Source of the DNA: Alphaproteobacteria bacterium
GTDB taxonomy: Bacteria > Pseudomonadota > Alphaproteobacteria > UBA6615
Length of the DNA stretch: 64,000 nucleotides
Reading direction: 5' to 3'
Assembly: GCA_002727315.1 (NCBI GenBank)
Contig: PBWR01000010.1
Span: 124,001-188,000, forward strand
Shown here: positions 8,640-16,602 of the stretch, piece by piece
Numbering within the stretch: position 1 is the first letter of the stretch
Layout of the letters: the number at the start of each line of letters is the position of its first letter
Translations under genes and position numbers: made by a program
Notes under the pieces: generated by a model
Databases searched by the model: none
The model's input: only the letters and a program-made list of their open reading frames with translations
Told to the model about the DNA's origin: nothing

Positions 8640-9392
8640 TCACTTTGGAAAAAATACAAAATTGAATACATATTCGTCTTGAGTATTATTAGCACTCCGA
8701 TGATTTCTCTCTGGTTCAAAGTGAGTAATAGGCCGAAGCCTCTCTGCTTCCAAAAACATTCCCATATATCCCATACCCAAAACGAATTGGATTGATTGTT
8801 CGATCGGTTCTTTCGTATGTTTCTCTTCCATTTCGATCAACAATACTGGTTTTTCACGCTCAATTGTTTGTTGCGCTCCTTCAAGAACTTCTTTTTCATA
8901 TCCCTCTACATCGATTTTAATAAACCCTACGTTGCTGAAATTGTAGTGATCGAGGGTTTGCGCTTGGACGTGCACAATTTGGTGGGGCCCTTGCACCTTT
9001 ATTTGGCTAAGCGATGCCCCCTGGTTAGAGAACCTCCCATCGCTTCCAGGAACAAGCAAATCGGCACTCCCTACTTGGTTCGATAGGGCTACCTGATATG
9101 TCGATACATTGTCCGGCAAAGAGCGATTGAGGATCCGAAATATTTTGGGATTTGGCTCGAATGCGTGGACTTTAGTGGTTAATCGTCCAAGAAAATAGGT
9201 GTAGACACCTTTGTTGGCTCCAACGTCAATACTTGCCTTTGTGCGGTCAACCAGAAATGGCAATAGACGAAGTTCACGTTCTCCTTTGCGAAGTTCTTTT
9301 GCCGCAAGTCGCCTAATGTATAGCGAAGGGGGTACGAGCGCATATTTAATTCTTTCTTCCAATTCGTATGGCGGTTCCCAATTATCGGTCAT
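8640..9392 (-). CDS. FkbM-family SAM-dependent methyltransferase (AT-rich, probably acquired)
   Basis: This 250-residue methyltransferase probably O-methylates a glycan or small molecule. The SAM-binding motif is ASIDVGANKGVYTYFLGR near residue 53. The FkbM signature FIKIDVEGYEKEVLEGA is near residue 158, followed by KPVLLIEMEEKH. Base composition is markedly more AT-rich than the neighbouring genes, and its codons are unlike theirs, which points to horizontal acquisition. It sits between the tRNA-Ser gene and a serine-recombinase remnant. The substrate is unknown, and no glycosyltransferase neighbour is present. Confidence 0.88.
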   Translation of the reverse strand: MTDNWEPPYELEERIKYALVPPSLYIRRLAAKELRKGERELRLLPFLVDRTKASIDVGANKGVYTYFLGRLTTKVHAFEPNPKIFRILNRSLPDNVSTYQVALSNQVGSADLLVPGSDGRFSNQGASLSQIKVQGPHQIVHVQAQTLDHYNFSNVGFIKIDVEGYEKEVLEGAQQTIEREKPVLLIEMEEKHTKEPIEQSIQFVLGMGYMGMFLEAERLRPITHFEPERNHRSANNTQDEYVFNFVFFPK

Positions 9393-9704
9393 GTTCGCCC
9401 CCTATAACTTGATTTCACGAGCTCACTTGTCGAGCGAGGCTAGAATTTATTGTTCTGAATGTGCATAACAAGATGTTGGTAATGGCTCGAAATCGGTCGC
9501 ATTTGATCGTTGTCGGACTTGTGCCAATCTAACAGGAGCGGTGCCTTTCGGCACAAATAAATAGCAGGTGAACTGCGGCTGCTGGACCAAGCTGCAATGC
9601 GAGAAGGCGGTGCCCACCGTCAGTTGTATACCCGGTAGCTGACGTTCAAATGTCCTGTGCGGCTTACTCGCGAAGCCCCAACACACCATCAGGTTCTCCA
9701 GCAG
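9393..9704. other. Gene-poor AT-rich stretch
   Basis: No convincing gene is seen. Short open frames on the minus strand give no recognisable protein. The composition is intermediate between the FkbM gene and the host genes. It is probably part of the same decayed acquired segment. Confidence 0.4.
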
Positions 9705-9972
9705 TCATCCTTGGAAGCATGATTGCCGGGCCGTGGTGGCGAGCTTGAGATCCTCCAGTTCCGCATGTAGTGCTTCTGTGAGGTTTGCGATCTTTTCCTT
9801 GTAGACCTGAGATGTATTCGGGTGCCACTCGATTTTTTTTGGGTTCCTCTTCATTGAACACCGCAAGGTCCTAGGGTCTTCCCTCGAGCTCACGTAGTTT
9901 GTTTACGACTGCCCCACGGTCACTGGCTGTGTCTTCCGCGATTGCGTCGACCAAGCGCGTGATCTTCCGTTA
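9705..9972 (-). pseudogene. Remnant of a serine site-specific recombinase C-terminal coiled coil
   Basis: On the minus strand the sequence reads KITRLVDAIAEDTASDRGA, then KLRELEGRP and a TAG stop at 9871-9873. After a run of eight A residues the frame changes and continues IEWHPNTSQVYKEKIANLTE ALHAELEDLKLATTARQ (shown with a break). This matches the tail of large serine recombinases, in which a helical linker leads to a HPNxxxxYxxKVxxLxEAL segment. The catalytic N-terminus is absent, because YaaA lies immediately upstream. With a stop, a frameshift and no catalytic domain it must be inactive. The identification is by pattern memory and needs a profile search. Confidence 0.6.
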
Positions 9973-9977
9973 AAGGC

Positions 9978-10763
9978 TTACTCTTTCTTAGGCGGCTGCT
10001 TGCGGGTAAAGACCAGCTCGTCTTCGGTTGAGGCCTTCGCGTCGAGGCGGTAGCCGTCGGCATCGAAGTCCTTCAGGCCGTCGGCACGGTCGACCCGGTT
10101 CTCCATGATCCAGCGCGCCATCGAACCGCGAGCGTGCTTTGCGTAATACATGAGGGCGCGCGCCTTGCCGTCCTTCACATTCAGGAACCTAGCGTTGATC
10201 ACAGGCTGTCCGAGCGCTGCCGCATTCACGGCCTTGAAGTATTCGTTCGAGGCCAGGTTGACCACAGTCGTGTCTGAATGGTCGGTGAGGTCCGCGTTCA
10301 GCTGGTCGGCGATGCGCGACCCCCAAAAGTCGTAAAGCGACGTGCCGCGGTCATTGGCCATCTTCGTGCCCATCTCGAGGCGATAGGGCTGGATCGCATC
10401 CATCGGCCGCAGGACGCCGTAGAGGCCTGAGAGGATGCGCAAATGATCCTGCGCGTAGGCCAACGTGTCCGCGGAGAAGCTTTTGGCATCCAGCCCCCAG
10501 TAAACGTCGCCGTCGAATGCAAGCCCCGCGGGCTTGGCGCTGTTGCTCCGGTTGTCGAGATTGAAAACCTGAAATCGCTCGAAGTTCATGGCCGCGAGCT
10601 TGTCACTGATATGCATCAGCCGCTTCAGGTCGTCCGGCGTCTGGGTCTTGGCGACGCTCGCGAGTTCGAATGTGTCGTCGGTCAGGCGCGGCTGCGTGAC
10701 CGGCACATCCGTCTTGGCCGGGCTCATGTTTAGCTTTTTGGCAGGGGAGAGAAGCGTCAGCAT
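9978..10763 (-). CDS. yaaA: Peroxide stress protein YaaA (DUF328)
   Basis: This 261-residue cytosolic protein of the YaaA family helps limit free iron and DNA damage during hydrogen peroxide stress in Escherichia coli. It begins MLTLLSPAKKLNMSPA, the characteristic N-terminus, and contains FNGDVYWGLDA-like sequence (AFDGDVYWGLDAKSFS) and LYGVLRPMDAIQPYRLEMGT, both hallmarks of the family. VNLASNEYFKAVN and KHARGSMARWIMEN follow in the expected order. The length matches. It stands alone. Confidence 0.96.
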   Translation of the reverse strand: MLTLLSPAKKLNMSPAKTDVPVTQPRLTDDTFELASVAKTQTPDDLKRLMHISDKLAAMNFERFQVFNLDNRSNSAKPAGLAFDGDVYWGLDAKSFSADTLAYAQDHLRILSGLYGVLRPMDAIQPYRLEMGTKMANDRGTSLYDFWGSRIADQLNADLTDHSDTTVVNLASNEYFKAVNAAALGQPVINARFLNVKDGKARALMYYAKHARGSMARWIMENRVDRADGLKDFDADGYRLDAKASTEDELVFTRKQPPKKE

Positions 10764-10973
10764 GTCGTATCCTTTCCTCCTAACATCAACCCGGCCGATC
10801 CGGGTTCGTATGCGTGGGTGGGTGACCCTTAGAACCTAGGCCGTTGCGACGGGAATTCAAGGCCGCATTGTCATTGTACCCACGCGCCGTCGCGGCTTGC
10901 GCCGCGCGGTGCCGGCGTATAGCGATAAACGCGCGGAGGCGCGCACGGAACTCGGATGCTCACGGAGGACAAC

Positions 10974-11837
10974 ATGCCCAAGACATTCCGCCAACTCACC
11001 AACGAGGCATCACCGTTGGTGATGCCCGGGGCCCACGATGCGCTGACTGCAAGGATGATTGCACAGACCGGCTTCGATGCCTTCATGATCGGCGGCTTCC
11101 AGATCGTTGGCGCACGCTACGGTACGCCCGACATAGGGCTCCTGGGACTTGGCGAGATATCGGCCGGGGTGCGCGACATTCTGGCGGTCACGGACCTACC
11201 CTGCCTTGTCGACGTTGATACCGGCTATGGCGACGTCAAGAACGCTGTCTACACGCTGAACCATTACGAGATGCTGGGTGCTCAGGCCATCTTCATCGAA
11301 GACCAGCTGGCGCCCAAACGCTGCGGCCACATGGCCGGCAAGCGGATTGTGCCGGCCGCCGAGATGGAGGCGAAACTTCGTGCCTGCGCCGGCGAACGCT
11401 GCGACCCCGAGACCTTTATCATCGCGCGTACGGACGCCATCGCCACCAATGGCATCGACGAGGCGCTGCGGCGCGGCGAGCGCTATATGAAGGCGGGCGC
11501 GGACGCCTTGTTCATTGAGGCGCCGACCAGCATCGAGGACATGCGGCGCATCTGCACGGAGCTGCCGGTGCCCCAGCTTGCCAACATGATCGAGGGCGGC
11601 GTGACCCCGCTGCTGTCGCCACGGGAGCTGGGCGATATCGGTTATGCAATCGCAAGTTACGGCATCACGACCCTGATGCTGGCGGCGCGCACGATCCGCG
11701 ACGCGCTGGCCGACATCAAGAGCGGCGAGATGAGGCTCGCTAATACCGGTCTGTCTTTCCCGGAATATCTCGACATCGTGGACATGCCGCGCTGGTCCGG
11801 CGTCGAAGACCGGTATGGGGATGATCCCGACGCATGA
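10974..11837 (+). CDS. Isocitrate lyase/PEP mutase-family enzyme (oxaloacetate decarboxylase or methylisocitrate lyase-like)
   Basis: This 287-residue TIM-barrel enzyme belongs to the PEP mutase/isocitrate lyase superfamily, which makes or breaks C-C or P-C bonds next to a carboxylate. Signatures are MPGAHDALTARMI, the metal-binding DVDTGYGD, and IEDQLAPKRCGHMAGKR, which contains the KRCGH lyase signature. The ATG at 10974 follows a cacggagga ribosome site at ideal spacing. An ATG 18 bases earlier is less well placed. The product could be a 2-methylisocitrate lyase relative or a carboxyvinyl-carboxyphosphonate-like enzyme, and the neighbours do not settle this. Confidence 0.9.
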   Translation: MPKTFRQLTNEASPLVMPGAHDALTARMIAQTGFDAFMIGGFQIVGARYGTPDIGLLGLGEISAGVRDILAVTDLPCLVDVDTGYGDVKNAVYTLNHYEMLGAQAIFIEDQLAPKRCGHMAGKRIVPAAEMEAKLRACAGERCDPETFIIARTDAIATNGIDEALRRGERYMKAGADALFIEAPTSIEDMRRICTELPVPQLANMIEGGVTPLLSPRELGDIGYAIASYGITTLMLAARTIRDALADIKSGEMRLANTGLSFPEYLDIVDMPRWSGVEDRYGDDPDA

Positions 11838-11897
11838 GCCTGACTGCAGCGGAAGTCTCCGACCTGCATGGGGCTCATCGACGCGGGCGCGCCCGCT

Positions 11898-12767
11898 TCA
11901 GGCGCGCGGCTTCCGCAGCAGGTATAGACCGCTTCCGATTAGAATGGCCGCCCCGATGAGGGTTGCGCCATCGGGGATATCCCCGAATGCCGCGAAACCG
12001 ATTGCGGAGGCCCAGACGATCTCGCTGTAGGTGAATGGTGCGACCAGCGAGGCGGGTGCGGCATGGTATGCGCGGATCAGCAGGAAATGGGCTGCCGCCC
12101 CGAGGCAGGCGGCCGTGCCGAGATAGCTGATCTGGCGCAGGTCCGGCGTTTCCCAGGTGAAGGGCAGCGCAAACGACGATGCGACCAATCCGACGAGCGT
12201 TGCGGTGTAGAGCATCGATATCGGTGTCACCGCCTGGCTGATCGGACGGGTCAGGGTCTGATAGAGCGCGACGCAGATTGCCGCACCGAGCGGAACGAGC
12301 GATGCGGCGTCGAAGATGCTCGTGCCGGGCCGAATAACGATCAGCACGCCGGCGAACCCGACGAGGATGGCGATCCACTGGTGCCGCGTGACTTTTTCCC
12401 CTAAGAACCAGGAGGCAGCGGCCGTGATCATCAGCGGTGCAACGAAACCGATAGTGATGGCATCTGCCAGAGGCATCAGGCCAACGGCAACGAACATGCC
12501 GCTGACGGCTGCCATCAACGCGAGCGCCCGCATTACCTGAAGCCCGAGCAGCCGGTTCGTGATCGCCCGCGCTAGGCGCGGCGCAAGCAAGAGTGTGAGC
12601 AGCAGCGCTTGTATTACATATTGCGACCAAATGATCATACCGATCGGCACATCGCCGCGTACCGTCTTGATGAATCCGTGCATTGCGATGAAGCAGAGCG
12701 ACGCCAAGCACATGATAGCGATCGCGATCAGACGTGCGCGTTGGGTCATGTCTTGTGTTGCGTTCAT
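11898..12767 (-). CDS. DMT-superfamily transporter with EamA domains
   Basis: This 289-residue integral membrane protein has about ten hydrophobic helices in two EamA repeats, the usual arrangement of drug/metabolite exporters. Recognisable segments are LPLADAITIGFVAPLMITAAASWFLGE in the first repeat (shown in family form near residue 105) and FTYSEIVWASAIGFAAFGD in the second. These are the conserved EamA helix ends. The substrate is unknown. It converges with the lyase-family gene. Confidence 0.9.
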   Translation of the reverse strand: MNATQDMTQRARLIAIAIMCLASLCFIAMHGFIKTVRGDVPIGMIIWSQYVIQALLLTLLLAPRLARAITNRLLGLQVMRALALMAAVSGMFVAVGLMPLADAITIGFVAPLMITAAASWFLGEKVTRHQWIAILVGFAGVLIVIRPGTSIFDAASLVPLGAAICVALYQTLTRPISQAVTPISMLYTATLVGLVASSFALPFTWETPDLRQISYLGTAACLGAAAHFLLIRAYHAAPASLVAPFTYSEIVWASAIGFAAFGDIPDGATLIGAAILIGSGLYLLRKPRA

Positions 12768-12904
12768 GTTGCGCAGCGCTGCGGAAGCCCGGGGTTGGCG
12801 CCGGGAGTATCCGGACCCTGACGTTGATACGTGAGGCTACGACGGTGTGCAAACCGGTGGATGCATCGACCTAGCCTGGGCCGATTGCCGCCGCTCCGGA
12901 GAAT

Positions 12905-12953
12905 GCGGTCAAAGACCGACGCCTGAAGGCCGGGTAGTTACCCGGCGCGTTTT
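12905..12953 (+). terminator. Hairpin pair with T-rich tail; possible intrinsic terminator
   Basis: Two adjacent hairpins are visible: CGGTC-aaa-GACCG near 12906-12918, and a perfect eight-pair stem GCCGGGTA/TACCCGGC at 12929-12946, followed by gcgtttt. The second looks like a plus-strand intrinsic terminator, but no plus-strand gene ends just upstream, so its role is unclear. The rest of 12768-13052 shows no gene. Confidence 0.4.
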
Positions 12954-13052
12954 GTCATGAACGGCCATGGGTCCGATGGCAAGTTCCGGCTGACAACCAG
13001 CTGGAACATTGTCCTGGAGTAGGTGACCTGCCCTACGGCTAGCCTGGCAGAA

Positions 13053-13211
13053 CTACTTTGCGACGTTCAGCCAGATGGCGTGAATCACGCCCGGTACGAA
13101 GCCGAGAATGGTCAGCAGGATGTTGAGCCAAAAGTGTCCTGCGATGCCGACCTTGAGGAAGGCGCCAAGCGGCGGAATAAAGATAGAGGTGAGTATCCGA
13201 ATGACGTTCAT
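13053..13211 (-). CDS. YqaE/Pmp3-family small hydrophobic membrane protein
   Basis: This 52-residue protein starts MNVIRILTSIFIPPLGAFLK and continues through GHFWLNILLTILGFVPGVIH to a short AIWLNVAK tail. The two hydrophobic helices with the PPLGAFL turn and the FWLNILLTILGFVPGVIHA block are diagnostic of the YqaE/Pmp3 family, linked to membrane potential and stress tolerance. It is easily missed because of its size. It stands alone, 53 bases from the stop of the next gene. Confidence 0.9.
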   Translation of the reverse strand: MNVIRILTSIFIPPLGAFLKVGIAGHFWLNILLTILGFVPGVIHAIWLNVAK

Positions 13212-13264
13212 GAGCACCGTCTTTCGTTTGGACTATTACCGTATGTGTCGCACATCCTTGCGGA

Positions 13265-13876
13265 TTACCACATTGATTCCTTCGCCTTGTCGACCCAGCT
13301 GTTGTCGTAGTCCGCCCCCCCCAATTTGTTGTCGGTGAGCGTGGCGAGGATCTGCCCCGGGGTTGGCAGCGTTGCCGGGTCGATAAAGCGGTCCGGGTTC
13401 CATAATTCCGAACGGATGATTGCGCGAGCGCATTGGAAGTAGATGGTTTCCACGTCGATCACTACAATTGAACGGGGTCCCTTGCCCTTGACGGAGAAGG
13501 ACTCGAGTAATTCCGGCTCGATGGAGAGATGCGCCTTGCCGTTGATGCGCAGCGTGCTGCCGCTGCCGGGGAGCAGAAACAGAAGCGCGACCCGGGGATC
13601 ACGGATGATGTTGCGCAGCGAATCGACCCTGTTGTTGCCCCGCCTGTCGGGGATCATCAACGTGTTCTCGTCTCGGATGTGCACGAAGCCCGCCATGTCG
13701 CCGCGCGGCGAGCAGTCGAGGCCTTCAGGGCCCGCGGTGGCGAACGCCACGAAAGGCGAGGCCTCGATCAGTGCACGGTATTGCGGCGTAATGTGATCGA
13801 CCTCCTTGGCGAGCGAGGTATCGACGGGAGTGCCATAGAGCGCTTCGAGTTCTGCGACGGTCGTGATTCTGGTCAT
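13265..13876 (-). CDS. Pyridoxamine 5'-phosphate oxidase-like FMN-binding protein
   Basis: This 203-residue protein has the split-barrel fold of PNPOx-like proteins that bind FMN or F420. Typical features are FVAFATAGPEGLDCSPRGDMAG near residue 42 (in parts), LMIPDRRGNNRVDSLRNI, and PRVALLFLLPGSGSTLRING. The C-terminus (CARAIIRSELWNP) matches the MSMEG_1061-type subfamily of stand-alone oxidoreductases, rather than the B6-biosynthetic PdxH. The substrate is unknown. The 223 bases between it and the next gene hold nothing recognisable. Confidence 0.9.
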   Translation of the reverse strand: MTRITTVAELEALYGTPVDTSLAKEVDHITPQYRALIEASPFVAFATAGPEGLDCSPRGDMAGFVHIRDENTLMIPDRRGNNRVDSLRNIIRDPRVALLFLLPGSGSTLRINGKAHLSIEPELLESFSVKGKGPRSIVVIDVETIYFQCARAIIRSELWNPDRFIDPATLPTPGQILATLTDNKLGGADYDNSWVDKAKESMW

Positions 13877-14099
13877 GGCAACGCTCCGATGGGCGATTTC
13901 TGATGTTGTCTTCTAAGAGAAGAAACGCGACCGACGCGTATCTCCCGTTATGGGTGCTGTGCGAGGTTAGCGGGTCGCTCCTGCGGCAGCCTCGGTCCTC
14001 TGGCGCAGTTGTCGTGAAGACATGAAGAGCATTCTGGTCTCCGCAGGAGGGGTTTGGGCCGGGCCCGGTCTCTCTCGCGAGCCTCAGGAATGAGGGTGA

Positions 14100-14918
14100 T
14101 CAGTCGGGTAAATCCCAGCCGATCCAGTTGCACAACGCCTCGCCCATAACTAGTTCGAGATCGCGGCCCTTGAGCCAGTACAACTCCTCGGTGAACAGCG
14201 TCACGCATTCCTTGTAACTGCAGGGCATGCGCGATAAGTCGGTGCCCCAGAAGCAGCGATCGGGCCCGAAGGCGTCAAAGATGCGTTCTAGCGACTCATG
14301 GATATCCGTATGCGGGTAGGGGCTCGCCGAGTTTCCGTTAGCGCCCGACATCTTTACCGCGACATTCGGATGCTTCGCTAGCGCGACAAGTTCCGGCAGG
14401 GTCTCGAAGGACTCCACCCCGGGCTTAAAAAGGTTCGAGCCCAGATGATCGATCAGCAGCGGGACCTCCGGAAACTTCTCGGCGATCTTGCCCACCTTGG
14501 GAAGAAAATCGTGCGCTAGGAGCCCGACCGGCATCTTCTGCTCGTTGGCGACTCCCCACATATGGTCCATCGTGCCGTCGGTCATCCAGTTTTCGCGGCC
14601 GGGCACGATGAAGATATAGCGCTGGCCCAGCATGCCCGGCGTGTTGGTCCACCCGGCCAGCTTCGCCGCGCTTTCCTCCTTACGGTCTAGGTGCAGCCAG
14701 CCGAGGACCTTGAACTTGTCCGGGTATCGGTTAGCCGCCGCGATCGCGACCTCGTTGCCGTTTGGCACCGTGCCCGGCGGGTGCAGCAGCACGCGATCGA
14801 CGCCCGCCGTCTCCATCTCGGCGAGTAGGTCTTCCGCCGAATAGGTTGGCACCTGGCGATGAATTTCGCGCATCTTGGTGTTGATCCAGATGTGCACTTG
14901 GGAATCGACGATCAGCAT
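14100..14918 (-). CDS. Amidohydrolase-2 family metal-dependent hydrolase/decarboxylase
   Basis: This 272-residue TIM-barrel protein is of the amidohydrolase-related type (PF04909), a group that includes aromatic-acid decarboxylases and lactonases. It begins MLIVDSQVHIWINTK, where the D-x-x-x-H pattern binds metal. VPLLIDHLGSNLF and RCFWGTDLSRMP are the conserved His and Asp segments. The neighbouring GMC oxidoreductase and the dihydroxyphthalate-decarboxylase-like gene, on the same strand, suggest one catabolic cluster for an aromatic or lactone compound. This is inference. Confidence 0.88.
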   Translation of the reverse strand: MLIVDSQVHIWINTKMREIHRQVPTYSAEDLLAEMETAGVDRVLLHPPGTVPNGNEVAIAAANRYPDKFKVLGWLHLDRKEESAAKLAGWTNTPGMLGQRYIFIVPGRENWMTDGTMDHMWGVANEQKMPVGLLAHDFLPKVGKIAEKFPEVPLLIDHLGSNLFKPGVESFETLPELVALAKHPNVAVKMSGANGNSASPYPHTDIHESLERIFDAFGPDRCFWGTDLSRMPCSYKECVTLFTEELYWLKGRDLELVMGEALCNWIGWDLPD

Positions 14919-14988
14919 GGGGTTTCCCTGTTTTGCGCAGTTCGGTGCGCTAGTTACACATATTCGGCCGCGGTCCGCGACGCCCGGT

Positions 14989-16593
14989 TCAGCGAGAGTC
15001 CGCGAGGATCATGTCGGCAGCCTTCTCGCCGATCATGATAGCTGGTGCATTTGTGTTGCCCGAGACCAGGGTGGGCATGATCGACACGTCGGCGACCCGC
15101 AGGCCCTCGAAGCCATGAACTCGCAGCTGCTCGTCAACCACATCGTCCGGGTTGGACCCCATGCGGCAGGTGCTCGACGGGTGGTAGCTCGTCCGGCCGC
15201 GTTCCCGGAGATAGGTGAGCCAGTCTTCGTCGCTCTGGCAATCGGGGCCCGGCTCGTGTTCCTCGGCGACATACTTTTGGAAGGGTGCCTGCTGGGCTAT
15301 CTCGCGGGCGATCTTCATGCCTCCAATCAGGATATCCCGGTCCTTCTGCGCTGTAAGATAGTTCGGTTGGATCTCCGGCTTTATGAAGGGATCGGGTGAG
15401 ACGATGTTCACATGCCCCTGGCTCTCTGGCCGCAGTAGGGCATTCACCATCGTTGCTCCGGGAAAAGGGTGGGGCATGCCGCCGACATCGTGCGAGCTGA
15501 AAAGCATCACTTGGGTCTGGATTTCGGGCGCGACCGCAGCCGGATTGACTTTAAAGAAACCACCCCCCATCGACACGCCCATGGCGAGATAGCCCTTGCG
15601 AGTGAATGCGTAGCGCAGGCCCGAGCGAATCCGCTGGGTCATGCTGTTGATGATGTCGTTGGCACTGATGCTCTGGTTCAGGCGGAACATTAGGGGGCCG
15701 TTGATATGGTCTTGGAGGTGCTGGCCGACCCCGGGCATATCGGCAATCACGTCGATGCCATGGGTTCGCAGCAATTCGGCCGGTCCTAGGCCCGACAATT
15801 GCAGTAGTTGCGGCGAGTTGATGGCGCCGCCCGAGACGATCACCTCGCCGTTGGCGCGCGCCGTGCGCATTGTGCCGTTCTGGTCGTATTCGACACCAAC
15901 GGCGCGGCGCTCGTCGAATAGAACGCGCAATGCATGCGCATTCGTGGCCACGGTCAGGTTGGGTCGCTTGCGTGCCGGCTTTAGATAGCCGACGCCCGTA
16001 GAACAGCGCCGACCGTTTCGGATCGTCCACTGGACGTAGCCGAAACCCTCCTGTTCCGCCCCGTTGAAATCGTCGTTCCGCTCATGCCCGACTAGGACGG
16101 CGGACTCGATGAGCGCCTTGGCGACTGGATGTTCTTCATAGACGTCTGAAACGGACAGCGGCCCGCCGACGCCGTGATATTCATCCTCGCCGCGCTGATG
16201 ATCCTCGGCCTTCTTGAAGTAGGGCAGTACATCGTCATAGCTCCAGCCCGTATTTCCGAACTGGCGCCACTGGTCGTAATCGCTTCGATGGCCGCGGATA
16301 TAGACCATGCCGTTGATGGCGCTAGAACCGCCGACGACCTTGCCTCGCGGCTGCGGGATGCGCCGATTAACCTGCTCGTTGTTCGGTTCCGTCGAGTAGA
16401 GCCAGTTGACCGTCGCGTTTGTAAACAGTTTGCCGTAGCCCAACGGGACATGAATCCATGGGTTTTTGTCTTCAGGTCCTGCTTCCAGCAACAAAACGCT
16501 GTGCCGTCCGCTTTCGGTTAGGCGGCTGGCAATCACGGCACCGGCGCTGCCGGCGCCCACGACGATATAGTCGTAGCTCAGTTGGTCCGTCAT
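14989..16593 (-). CDS. GMC-family FAD-dependent oxidoreductase (choline dehydrogenase-like)
   Basis: This 534-residue flavoenzyme oxidises an alcohol group. The FAD-binding Rossmann motif is VVGAGSAGAVIASRLTE near residue 11. The GMC signature 1 is PRGKVVGGSSAINGMVYIRG near residue 82, and signature 2 is SGGAINSPQLLQLSGLGP near residue 254. The C-terminal active-site His lies in SYHPSSTCRMG, followed by VADVSIMPTLVSGNTNAP. The length is typical. It starts 10 bases after the stop of the gene upstream of it, so the two are co-transcribed. Confidence 0.95.
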   Translation of the reverse strand: MTDQLSYDYIVVGAGSAGAVIASRLTESGRHSVLLLEAGPEDKNPWIHVPLGYGKLFTNATVNWLYSTEPNNEQVNRRIPQPRGKVVGGSSAINGMVYIRGHRSDYDQWRQFGNTGWSYDDVLPYFKKAEDHQRGEDEYHGVGGPLSVSDVYEEHPVAKALIESAVLVGHERNDDFNGAEQEGFGYVQWTIRNGRRCSTGVGYLKPARKRPNLTVATNAHALRVLFDERRAVGVEYDQNGTMRTARANGEVIVSGGAINSPQLLQLSGLGPAELLRTHGIDVIADMPGVGQHLQDHINGPLMFRLNQSISANDIINSMTQRIRSGLRYAFTRKGYLAMGVSMGGGFFKVNPAAVAPEIQTQVMLFSSHDVGGMPHPFPGATMVNALLRPESQGHVNIVSPDPFIKPEIQPNYLTAQKDRDILIGGMKIAREIAQQAPFQKYVAEEHEPGPDCQSDEDWLTYLRERGRTSYHPSSTCRMGSNPDDVVDEQLRVHGFEGLRVADVSIMPTLVSGNTNAPAIMIGEKAADMILADSR

Positions 16594-16602
16594 GATGTTG
16601 TC

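Noticed and set aside
9840-9850. Frame changes at homopolymers (A8 here, T7 near 41325) as sequencing errors hiding intact genes
   Set aside because: Both loci also carry separate stop codons and lack most of their proteins, so real decay is the simpler reading. Read-level data could still revise the frame shifts.
8374-9972. Attachment-site repeat of the tRNA-Ser 3' end at the far side of the AT-rich segment
   Set aside because: No second copy of the tRNA end was seen near 9.4-10 kb, so no att site is called.
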